Assembly (NCBI GenBank): GCA_039889245.1
Contig: JAZGVH010000002.1
Span: 1,860,001-1,924,000, forward strand
Length of the DNA stretch: 64,000 nt
Source: Dermatophilaceae bacterium Soc4.6
Lineage (GTDB): Bacteria; Actinomycetota; Actinomycetes; Actinomycetales; Dermatophilaceae
Reading direction: 5' to 3'
Shown: positions 36,064-44,000 of the stretch, piece after piece
How positions within the stretch are numbered: position 1 is the first letter of the stretch
Layout of the letters: every line of letters begins with the position of its first letter
Notes under the pieces: generated by a model
What the model saw: only the letters and a program-made list of their open reading frames with translations
What the model was told of the DNA's origin: nothing
Databases searched by the model: none
Translations under genes and position numbers: made by a program

Positions 36064-37176
36064 GTGGTGTTCTCGTCAGGAACATGTGACGCTAGCACAA
36101 ACGATGGCCCGGCGAGCCTCGCCACCGAACCGCCCAAGCTGCTGGAGGCTTGGCTGGTGCCTGACGAAGTGCAGGGAACCGGTGGAGGCCCGGGGTTGAC
36201 TGCGCCCCCAGACAAGCTCTCGGCCCTCCTAGCGCGAATTCTCGACCAGTTATCGCTCAGCGCCTGGCTCCCCGCTGCCTATCTCACGGTGGCGCTCGCA
36301 GTCATCTACCGGCTGGGGCAGCAAGGAAACCTCGACGTGGCAGCCGTTGTGGTAGCCCTGACCGCGGATCCCGTGACATTACTCGTAGTGACGATTCCTA
36401 TCGTCGTCTTATCAACCTTAGTGACGCAGTCATTCTCTTTTGAAGCCATCCGCGCACTTGAGGGCTACTGGCAGCGTCGATGGCTCTTGGGGTGGCTTCA
36501 CGACGGCTTAGTTCGGATGCGTATGAGGCACAAGCGCTCACTCCGCACCCGATTTCGCTCGTCGCGCGAAAGCGCGTTCGCGTCTGCTCGCGGCCCAATG
36601 CTCCTGGACCACCGCCCCAGAGCTGTAGTAGACGCCATCGAGGCAGATCTGCTTGAACTTGAGCGGAACGATCTCGATGCTATCTCCGAGCGAATTCTGG
36701 CGAACACCGCTTGGAGGAACTACGGAGACCCGGTGCTTGTGTCAAAGTTGGACCGGATCCGAGCTGCACTTCTTGAATATCCTGAGGACGGGCTGGTGAT
36801 GCCTATGAAGTTGGGCAATGTGTTGCGGGCCACCGAGTCTAAACTCCAGAACGGCCGCGGAGACGTAGGAACATTCGCAATGCGAAGAAGGAATTTGGTC
36901 GACTCGCGAATCCAACTACAGCACGACCAGTTCCGTACCCGTCTTGATATGTACTGCATTCTAGTTTTTGTCGCCCTGCTTGTCGCAGTGGCATGGCCAA
37001 CCCTCACATGGAAGGTGCCCCACGGCTTGCCTGCTGACCTAGCACTATGGCTGATAGCGCCAATGAGCAACCTGCTTCTGGCATTCGCTGCCTATCGTGC
37101 GGCGATCGCCAGTGCGAGGGGGTACTGCACCATCCTGCGGGTCATGGACCAAGCCACCGAGAGTGCGGCGACCTAG
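36064..37176 (+). CDS. Four-TM membrane protein of unknown function (370 aa)
   Basis: Not recognised. Two hydrophobic helices near the N-terminus (LSAWLPAAYLTVALAVIY and PVTLLVVTIPIVVLSTLVT, residues ~62-121) and two near the C-terminus (LDMYCILVFVALLVAVAW and ALWLIAPMSNLLLAFAAY, ~300-350) flank a ~170-residue charged cytoplasmic region rich in Arg and Glu (WRNYGDPVLVSKLDRIRAALL). Such pairs of TM hairpins around a helical sensor occur in membrane-disrupting abortive-infection proteins, but no named family is evident. Base composition is visibly more AT-rich than the ICE backbone, suggesting separate acquisition. The GTG start is uncertain, as there is no clear ribosome site. Its stop overlaps the convergent zinc-ribbon gene. 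Confidence 0.7.
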   Translation: MVFSSGTCDASTNDGPASLATEPPKLLEAWLVPDEVQGTGGGPGLTAPPDKLSALLARILDQLSLSAWLPAAYLTVALAVIYRLGQQGNLDVAAVVVALTADPVTLLVVTIPIVVLSTLVTQSFSFEAIRALEGYWQRRWLLGWLHDGLVRMRMRHKRSLRTRFRSSRESAFASARGPMLLDHRPRAVVDAIEADLLELERNDLDAISERILANTAWRNYGDPVLVSKLDRIRAALLEYPEDGLVMPMKLGNVLRATESKLQNGRGDVGTFAMRRRNLVDSRIQLQHDQFRTRLDMYCILVFVALLVAVAWPTLTWKVPHGLPADLALWLIAPMSNLLLAFAAYRAAIASARGYCTILRVMDQATESAAT

Positions 37177-37421
37177 CGAACGCCCCCAGCGCGTGGTGGG
37201 CCCTGCTGAAGACTGACGTGACATTTCGGACACTCCGAAGGCAACTCTCGGTTGTAACCCTTTTCGCAGACTGGGCAGTGCGAAGACGACATGCTTGCCA
37301 CTTCCCCCGGAGTCCGATCGTCGGTCACCCGCCAAATGTCCTCTTGATGCCATGAACCGTCAAGGCTTTCTGCGCTGAAGTCCCACGCCCCGCTCGCCGG
37401 GTTCCGGATCCACCTCCCCAT
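37173..37421 (-). CDS. Small zinc-ribbon protein (82 aa)
   Basis: Two CxxC knuckles, HCPVCEKGYNRELPSECPKC, spaced 12 residues apart form a zinc ribbon in the C-terminal half. The N-terminal half (MGRWIRNPASGAWDFSAESL) is unassigned. It is convergent with the four-TM gene, overlapping by 4 bases, and begins just before hairpin-repeat site B. It may be a short regulator or partner of the four-TM protein. Real-gene status is likely but not certain. Confidence 0.5.
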   Translation of the reverse strand: MGRWIRNPASGAWDFSAESLDGSWHQEDIWRVTDDRTPGEVASMSSSHCPVCEKGYNRELPSECPKCHVSLQQGPPRAGGVR

Positions 37422-37424
37422 CCG

Positions 37425-37475
37425 AGTGGGACGGCCGCTCGCGCGGCGATGTGGGGTGGCCGCTCACGCGGCGGA
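37425..37475 (+). repeat. Hairpin repeat site B (two units)
   Basis: Two tandem units, 25 bp apart: GCCGC-TCGC-GCGGC (37434-37447) and GCCGC-TCAC-GCGGC (37459-37472), each preceded by GTGGGAC or GTGGGGT and ending in GCGGCGGAAG. Loops differ while stems are kept. It separates the four-TM/zinc-ribbon cassette from pyrE. Confidence 0.8.
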
Positions 37476-37487
37476 AGACGCATCGTG

Positions 37488-38028
37488 TCAACCGGCCTGG
37501 TGTGCCCTGGCGTCGTCGAGGTCGGCCTTGGTCAGCACCGCTCTGGTCTCGACGCCGACGTCGGTCAACGGTCCTTCGGGTTGTCCGCTGCGGTCGATGA
37601 CGCACACGACGGCCGAGACGGTCGCGTCAAGGTCACGCTGGGCGATGATGGCGGCGCGGACGGCACCGCCGGTGGTCAGCACGTCCTCGATCAGGGTGCC
37701 TCGTCGTTGAGAGACGTCCAGGCCTTCGGCGAGCCGGCAGCTGCCGTAGCGCTTGGCCCTCTTCCGGAGGAACACCGCGGGAAGGCCGATGACCGAGCGC
37801 ACCATCCGTCGCGAAAGGGATCCCCCCGAACTCGAGGCCGCCGAGGACCTCGACACCCGCTGGAAGGAGCGAGACCATCGCTTCGGCCACTGCCCGCAGG
37901 ATCGGTGGCTGCGCCTCGAAGGGGTACTTGGCGAAGTACTCGCTGGATGTTTGGCCAGACCGCAGGGTGAACGTCCCGGCGAGGCGGCAGGTCCGATCGG
38001 TCAGCAGCGCCAGGTCCTCTCGATCCAC
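37488..38028 (-). pseudogene. pyrE: Orotate phosphoribosyltransferase, frameshifted
   Basis: From a GTG at 38028 the protein begins MDREDLALLTDRTCRLAG, continues FTLRSGQTSSEYFAKYPF and reaches GGLEFGGIPFA. There the frame must shift (about 37815) to continue as MVRSVIGLPAVFLRKRAK, then RRGTLIEDVLTTGGAVRAA. The last part contains the PRPP-binding loop (LIEDVLTTGG). Joined, it is a complete PyrE of about 180 residues, which makes OMP from orotate and PRPP. Apart from one indel the reading frames are well preserved, so this is either recently broken or a base-calling error. A pyrE copy inside a mobile cassette series is unusual and could serve as a PRTase effector or as a metabolic cassette. Confidence 0.8.
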
Positions 38029-38106
38029 AGGGTCAGGATTCCACGGACGATCGAGCCTGACGAAAGGCCGCGGTGGGACAGTGCGCCTTACGCGAGTAGT
38101 AGAACC

Positions 38107-38220
38107 GGCCCCCCTCGCGGCGGAGGGGGACAGCCGCTCTCGCGGCGGTGTGGGACGGCCGCTCTCGCGGCGGTGTGAGACGGCGGCACTCGCGGAAGGG
38201 GACGGCCGCTTGGCGGCGAC
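38107..38220 (+). repeat. Hairpin repeat site C (about five units, some degenerate)
   Basis: Clear units GCCGC-TCTC-GCGGC at 38133-38146 and 38158-38171 (25 bp apart) and GCCGC-TTG-GCGGC at 38205-38217. A degenerate copy precedes them (38107-38122) and another lies at about 38182-38196. The stem is conserved even where the loop changes. It separates pyrE from the CBASS operon. Confidence 0.8.
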
Positions 38221-38486
38221 AACGAGTACACGGCCGCCACCTCCGGCGACACCGTGAAGTAGCCCCCACGACGCACCACAAACCTAGCGAACCTCGGGGG
38301 CCCAGGACTGGGCCATCCCAGACGCCTGAACGGCTCGGGCCGTGATGACGCGGGGCCTGTCGGCGGGGCGGGGTACCTTTATCACATGGTTGTAGTTCAC
38401 CCCTCTCCGGGGTCGCTGCGCCAGGGTCTGGCGTCTCAGCGTGGAGGCGGCACTATTCCGCCCACGTGTAGAGACGAGGACATCCG

Positions 38487-39530
38487 ATGGGTTTCACCGC
38501 ACAGCTCCTGGACGACATCCGTTCCCAGCTGGCACCCGACCAGGACTCGCTGGACGAGGCCCGGGCCCGCCGCGAAGCGGTCCGCGCCGCAGCGCTGAGC
38601 TTCAACGGCGGTCGCCGCACGTTCGCCTCCGGCTCCCTGGCGCACGCAACCGCGAACTGCCCCGTCCACCTGCGGGACAAGGGGCTGGATGCCGACTGCG
38701 GCGTCGTCCTCGACCGTCGCGTCTACCCCTGGCTGGGGCCGGACTCCTCCTCGGGTGAGGGCCCGAACGAGATCGTGGAGGAGCTGCAGTTCCACATCCA
38801 GAACGAGGTGGCACGTACCTACCCCAAGGTGGAGGTCGCCACGACCAAGCGCGCCATCCTGCTGGCGTTTCACGAGCCGCTGGCCAGCGGGCCGGACCCC
38901 ACGGTCGACCTCGTCCTCGGCCTGGACCGGGTCAGCGCCCAGGGGTTGTGGATTCCGAACACCGAGACCAACGAGTGGAACGCCTCGGACCCCGAGGGGC
39001 ACACCAGCCTGCTGACGGGGGAGCCCAAGAGCCTGCGCGTCACCCGGGCGCGGACCATCCGCCTGGCCAAGGCCGAGAACAAGCGCGTCCCGGACCCGCT
39101 GCTGTGCTCGTTCAACATTGAGGCCCTCGCCCTGATGTTCGTGGCCCCCGGCGCCGGGGTCCCGCAGGCCCTGGTGCGACTGTGGCAAGACGGTGCTGTT
39201 GACCTGCGGGCCCGGCTCACCCCGGACCCAGCCGGGGTGTCGGCACCGATCAAGTGCCTCGACAGGTACGCGGCCGCTGACCGGCTCGACACGGCTGCGT
39301 CCCGCCTGGAGGCGGCGCTGGCCCACGACGAGAACGAGAGCTGGGTCCGTCAGCAGCTTGCCGCCCTGTGGCCGGAGTTCGTGGCCGGCAACGGCAGGGA
39401 GGTCACCAAGGCCCGCGCTCTGGCCGCGTTGAAGGGTGCGTCACCGCTATCGGTCACCACAGGTGGGATTCTCAGCGTCAGCAGTGGGCTGGGACTGAAG
39501 AGCCCGCGGTCGTACGGGACGCTCCGCTGA
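38487..39530 (+). CDS. CBASS-type cGAS/DncV-like nucleotidyltransferase (347 aa)
   Basis: Synthesises a cyclic oligonucleotide signal on infection if it acts as a CD-NTase. The polymerase-beta-like active site is visible: GS at residues 49-50 (RTFASGSLAHA), metal-binding Asp68 and Asp70 in GLDADCGVVLD, and a third Asp at 141 in PTVDLVLGLD. The C-terminal helical domain (FNIEALALMFVAPGAG, LDTAASRLEAALAHDENESW) closes the pocket. The ATG at 38487 has GAGGA about 7 bases upstream. It begins the operon, followed with a 4-base overlap by an E2-like gene and then a membrane effector, the composition of E2-only (type II-C, or short) CBASS. The nucleotide product cannot be read from sequence. Confidence 0.82.
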   Translation: MGFTAQLLDDIRSQLAPDQDSLDEARARREAVRAAALSFNGGRRTFASGSLAHATANCPVHLRDKGLDADCGVVLDRRVYPWLGPDSSSGEGPNEIVEELQFHIQNEVARTYPKVEVATTKRAILLAFHEPLASGPDPTVDLVLGLDRVSAQGLWIPNTETNEWNASDPEGHTSLLTGEPKSLRVTRARTIRLAKAENKRVPDPLLCSFNIEALALMFVAPGAGVPQALVRLWQDGAVDLRARLTPDPAGVSAPIKCLDRYAAADRLDTAASRLEAALAHDENESWVRQQLAALWPEFVAGNGREVTKARALAALKGASPLSVTTGGILSVSSGLGLKSPRSYGTLR

Positions 39531-40036
39531 GGGGTCGCCCGCCCCGGGCACGGCACCCGAAGTCGTGGCTGCAGGACTACCCCACCCGGTCGCGGGTGGA
39601 GGCCGAACTGCGTGCCGCCTACCCCGACCTGCGCGTTCGGCGTCGCCGCGCCGAACGTTCTTGGATCCACGTGTACACCGCCACGGTGGCCGTACCCGGC
39701 TACCCGTCGCGCGTCGTGACCGCAGAGTTCGACCGCCGCCTCGCCAGTCACCCCGAGGTGTACGCGGACGGGCCGACTGAGTCGCCGCACCGGTTCGACG
39801 GTCGCGGTGGCACACGCCTATGCGTCTGGTATCACTCGGACCCGCCGGAGCGTCGCTGGGTCCCCGACGACGGACTGCTGCGCCTGTTCGGCATGGTGCA
39901 GACGCACCTGCTCAAGGAAGCGTGGTGGCGCGAGAGTGGGCAGTGGGTCGGGGACGAAGCCCCGCACCCTGCACGCCCAGACCAATGTCGACTGAACCAG
40001 GCACGACCGGACCACACGAAGGGAGACACCCTGTGA
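39527..40036 (+). CDS. E2-like protein of E2-only CBASS, apparent CTG start (169 aa)
   Basis: Prokaryotic E2-family protein, predicted to regulate the partner nucleotidyltransferase, perhaps by C-terminal conjugation. The core reads PHRFDGRGGTRLCVWYHSDP, then RRWVPDDGLLRLFGMVQTHLL and KEAWWRESGQWVG. Cys99 in RLCVW is the expected catalytic cysteine, and the WVPDDG...L pattern is typical of these E2 domains. No ATG, GTG or TTG exists in this frame between the end of the nucleotidyltransferase gene and the conserved region. The CTG at 39527 overlaps the preceding stop exactly as CTGA, mirroring the ATGA/GTGA couplings elsewhere, and gives the expected length. Alternatives are an upstream ATG at 39368 inside the cyclase gene, or frameshifting. 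Its stop overlaps the effector start (GTGA). Confidence 0.78.
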   Translation: MRGRPPRARHPKSWLQDYPTRSRVEAELRAAYPDLRVRRRRAERSWIHVYTATVAVPGYPSRVVTAEFDRRLASHPEVYADGPTESPHRFDGRGGTRLCVWYHSDPPERRWVPDDGLLRLFGMVQTHLLKEAWWRESGQWVGDEAPHPARPDQCRLNQARPDHTKGDTL

Positions 40037-40674
40037 CCGCGACACCCTCGCCCACCACCACGGCTTCTACCGTCACCATGACCACAACGGAGGTCCCGTC
40101 AGCCCCGCCGGCCGCGACAACGGCAAGCACCGAAGGTGCCGGGGGCGGGGTGCTGGGGCTGCTGCTGACCGGCGCCGTCCTGGCCGCCGTCATCGGCGCC
40201 ATCGTGAACACCGCCTTGGCTCGGCGCAAGAGCCTGGAGGAAGAACGTGCCCGGGTGCGGGGCGTCTTCGCCGAGGCGTTCGAGGCGGTTGCCGCTTACA
40301 AGGAGTTCCCCTACGCAATTCGCCGTCGGCGCCACGACGAGCCCGAAGCCGAACGGGTTCGTATCGCCGAGGCGATGTCCGGCGTCCAAGCCAAGCTGTC
40401 CTACTACCTCGCGTGGACAACTGCGGAGTCTGCGCAGGTCGGCGACGCGTACGCCCACCTGATCAAGGAGCTTCGCCGGGTCGCCGGGACGGCCTGTCAC
40501 GACGCGTGGCTCGCGCCGGCCGCGACCACCGACGCCGACATGAACATTCCCCCCTCTGTGGTCGACCTGAGCGGGCTAAAGCCGCTCGAGGACGCTTACG
40601 TGGCGGCGTCACGGGAACACCTTCAGCAGTTGCTGGCATTTCGGTCCCTGCTGCGGGGGCGGAGCGGTTCGTAG
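40033..40674 (+). CDS. Single-TM CBASS effector candidate (213 aa)
   Basis: GTG at 40033 overlaps the E2 stop. A Thr/Ser/Ala-rich N-terminal segment of ~38 residues is followed by one hydrophobic helix (GVLGLLLTGAVLAAVIGAIVNTAL, ~39-62), then a basic stop-transfer ARRKSLEEERARVR and a ~150-residue helical cytoplasmic domain (FEAFEAVAAYKEFPYAIRRRRHDEPEAERVRIAEAM). Third in a cyclase-E2 operon, it is the expected place of the effector; TM effectors in CBASS disrupt the membrane after binding the cyclic nucleotide. No named effector domain (SAVED, Cap15-type beta barrel, phospholipase) is visible, so it may be a new effector type. Confidence 0.65.
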   Translation: MTATPSPTTTASTVTMTTTEVPSAPPAATTASTEGAGGGVLGLLLTGAVLAAVIGAIVNTALARRKSLEEERARVRGVFAEAFEAVAAYKEFPYAIRRRRHDEPEAERVRIAEAMSGVQAKLSYYLAWTTAESAQVGDAYAHLIKELRRVAGTACHDAWLAPAATTDADMNIPPSVVDLSGLKPLEDAYVAASREHLQQLLAFRSLLRGRSGS

Positions 40675-40815
40675 ATCACGTACAGGCGCAGCTGGCGTTC
40701 GGCGATCAACTGGCCGTCGACGTCGAATGGTGGCGCCGAGCCGCGCGGCCGACCGCGCGTCCCAGCATCTAGACCCATGGCTTCCCCTCTCAGATGGTCG
40801 ACAGGCGGCGAAACG

Positions 40816-40965
40816 GGTCAGCCGCTCTCGCGGCGGTGGGGGACGGCCGCTCTCGCGGCGGTGGGGGACGGCCGCTCTCGCGGCGGTGGGGGACGGCCGC
40901 TCTCGCGGCGGTGGGGGACGGCCGCTCTCGCGGCGGTGGGGGACGGCCGCACGCGCGGCGGAAGG
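40816..40965 (+). repeat. Hairpin repeat site D (six perfect-period 25-bp units)
   Basis: GCCGC stems start at 40821, 40846, 40871, 40896, 40921 and 40946, a strict 25-bp period. The first five have loop TCTC and the sixth has ACGC, and the last ends GCGGCGGAAG like site B. Units join without spacers through GGTGGGGGAC. It separates the CBASS operon from the SIR2 gene. It creates long open frames in several frames, which should not be read as protein. Confidence 0.9.
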
Positions 40966-41050
40966 ACACGGCTGCTTATCGGCGGTCTTGGGCAGCGAGT
41001 GGCTCGCTTCATGGTGGACCGACCGGTGGTTTGATAGGCGACACATACGG

Positions 41051-41056
41051 AAGGAG
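41051..41056 (+). promoter_or_regulatory. Ribosome binding site AAGGAG fixing the SIR2 gene start
   Basis: AAGGAG lies 6 bases before the GTG at 41063. The open frame continues about 340 bases further upstream through repeat site D, so this site decides the true start. Confidence 0.75.
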
Positions 41057-41062
41057 CCCGCT

Positions 41063-44000
41063 GTGCGGCTAGGACAGGTTTCAATGCCCGAGGAGGTCTT
41101 ATCGGCCCTCGACGATGAGCGCTTGGTCATCTTCACCGGCGCTGGCATCTCGCTGGACGCACCCTCGTCCCTTCCGACCTTCCTCGGGCTGGCGGAGAGC
41201 ATCGTCGAACGCGTGCAATCCGACATCGTCCCGAACTCCATTGAGTGGCGAGACCGGCTGGACACACTGCTCGGCCAGTTAGATGAAGATTCCGGCATCG
41301 CGGTCCACGACCTCGCCCGGCTGCTGGTTAGCACACCTGGCTCTCGGCCGAACGCCAACCATCAAGCGTTGGTACGACTCGCCGCCCGCGGGGTTCCACG
41401 TATGGTGACTACCAACTATGATCTGCACCTCTCGACAGTCGCGGACTCGCTAAGCCTTCACCTTGAAACGCATCGCGCGCCTGCCCTACCACTCGGTCAT
41501 GACTTTGGCGGCCTCGTCTATCTCCATGGCGCCGCGGATGGGCCTTCCGATCGCCTAGTTGTCACGGACCGCGATTTTGGTCATGCCTACCTGCGTCAAG
41601 CTTGGGCTACCCGGTTCCTCAGCGAACTGTTCCGCAATTACACCGTGCTCTTCGTCGGCTACAGCCACAGCGATCTTGTGATGCGCTACTTAGGCCTCGC
41701 TCTGGGTCGAGATACAGCGCGGTACGTGCTCACCCATCAGCCTCAGGACCCAATGTGGGCGCGTTTAGGTATCACCGCGGTGGGTTACCCAGTGGTAAAC
41801 CATGACCACAGTGCGCTAACCGAGTGTCTAGCCGCGTGGGCTGATCTCGCAGAGATGGGGCTGTTAGACCACAGACAACGCATCAGGAGTCTCATTGACA
41901 CTGCCTCGGAACTCTCGCCCCCGGAACAGTCCTATCTCGAGGCATCGATTCGCCGACACGACCGCGTTGACTTCTTTTGCTCCGGCGCCAAGAGCCTCCA
42001 ATGGCTCTCATGGGCCGCGAACCAGCCTGTCTTTCAGGCCTTATTCAGTGCGGATCAGCCTGACGACGAGGTCCTCCGCGGGCTTGCCCAATGGTTTGCA
42101 CACACCTACGCCGCCTCGACAGCAGAGCACAGCGAAGCTGCTTGGAGCACCCTCACCAGTGCTGGCGGAGAAGTCAGCATCACCCTGTGGCACGCGCTTG
42201 CACAAGCGCTGCACTCCACCAAAGAGGGCCCTCGACCAGCGCACTTCCGTCGGTGGCTCCGGCTCCTCATGTGGCAGGACCGACCTGAATGTCAAGTTGA
42301 CTTCCTCCAGTACGCCCTCGTAGATACCGACCCCGAGGAGGACCCCGAGATCGCCCTTGAGCTCTTTGAGCATCTCATCGAGCCCCGGTTGCTTCCCAAA
42401 CGTGGCTACGGGCTGTTCGGCCCCACTTTGGAAGCAGCCACACGCGGCTCTGAATACTGGTTGACCGAAAGCTGGATCAAGGTCATCAGGCCGATGCTTC
42501 CCTCTCGCGCAACTGACATCCTTGCCCTTGCCGAGGCGTCCATTCGGAAGCACTACACCCTTGAGACCGCCATTGCGGGCAAATCCTGGGACCACTTCGC
42601 ATTTCGACGCTCAGCCATCCAGCCCCACGCGCAGGATCAGTATCGCAAGCCACTTGACGCCGTCATCGACGCCGCGCGCGATAGCATCGTTTCGATGGCA
42701 TCTGATCGGCCCGCAGAAGCTGCCCGCGTGCTGCAAAGGTGGTCCGCGAGCCGACAGGCGTTGTACAAACGTCTCGCTTTGCATGCATACACGGTCTCCG
42801 ATCTGCTCACGCCCGACCAAAAGCTGGGTCTAGTTGTCGCCAATGACTTGCTCCCCGATCGTGAGGTGGCCCAAGAGCTCTACAAACTTGTCGGCGCCGC
42901 AGCCCCGCAGGCGGGGCGAGAGGCCATCGACTCTTTGGTTCTGAAGCTGCCTCTTGAAGGGACAGATGACGTCACCCGCTACACGCGCTTTCAGTTGTTC
43001 GCTTGGCTTCATAAGCATGGCGCTAGGTCCGAAAGGCTCACTGCGGCAATCGCACAGATGCAAGAGATCGACCCCACGCTCACGCCCGAGGAACACCCGG
43101 GCTTCCGCAGCTGGATGGAGGTTGGGTGGCGGGAGAGCGCCCCGCCCATGACCACGCAGGACTTCCACCGCAAGGTCCGTGACGATCCCAAGGCCGCGAC
43201 GGCGTACGTCCAGACCTTCGAGCCCTTTCCATATCCGCGTCAGGACGTGTCGAGCCTGGAGGACGCCTTGAGCATGCTCGCCGACACAATCCGCATGCAT
43301 CCGGGCGACGGCTTTGCGCTTTGGCCCCATGTCCACGGGGCACCAGAACTGCAGGACACGATCATTAGGGCATGGACGTTCGTCGATAACCCGGACGATC
43401 AAGTCCAGATCATAAACCTGCTCCTTGACTTAGACCTAACTCTTCACTTGAACGCCATGACTCAGTTCTTTATGAGCGCTAATCGTGACGCCCCCGAGCG
43501 ATGGGTTGGCAATCCGTTCACAGAGGAGTTGCTCTGGACCACATGGGAGGCAACAGTCGCCAAATCCGAGGATGACCCGACCGGAGACTGGGTTAGCCGG
43601 GTGATCAACAGCCCAGCGGGCTGCATCGTTGATTTCTGGTTCCAAACCTTCTATCAGGCGTGGGCCAAGGAACGCGATCACTGGACTGGTCTTCGAGAAG
43701 ATCACAGCGCGTTCTTGGACATGGTCCTCAGCGGCAATTCACCGCAACGCCTCACAGCGCTTACCCAGATAGCGGGACGAATCCATCACCTCTACGACGT
43801 CGACCCAGAGTGGTGCCGCAGCGCTTTGCTCCCACTCGGCAATTGGGATACCGACCCACGCACAGCGGCGGCTTTCTGGTGGGGCGTACTTAGCTTTGGC
43901 CGATGGAATCTCAAGCTCCTCGACGATGGACTCCTCGATAGCCTTCTGTCCACGACGGCCCGACTCACTGAGTTCGGCAATGATCAGCGGCAACGGTGGG

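Noticed and set aside
37488-38028. Retron or reverse-transcriptase-linked PRTase effector
   Set aside because: No reverse transcriptase gene or msr/msd-like RNA is visible nearby; the sequence is a plain PyrE.
40816-40965. CRISPR array
   Set aside because: The units abut with a strict 25-bp period and no unique spacers, and no cas genes are present.
40727-41062. N-terminal extension of the SIR2 frame, and other long frames, through repeat site D
   Set aside because: The translation is a 25-bp-period artefact (repeating Arg/Gly-rich peptides in every frame). AAGGAG before the GTG at 41063 marks the real start.
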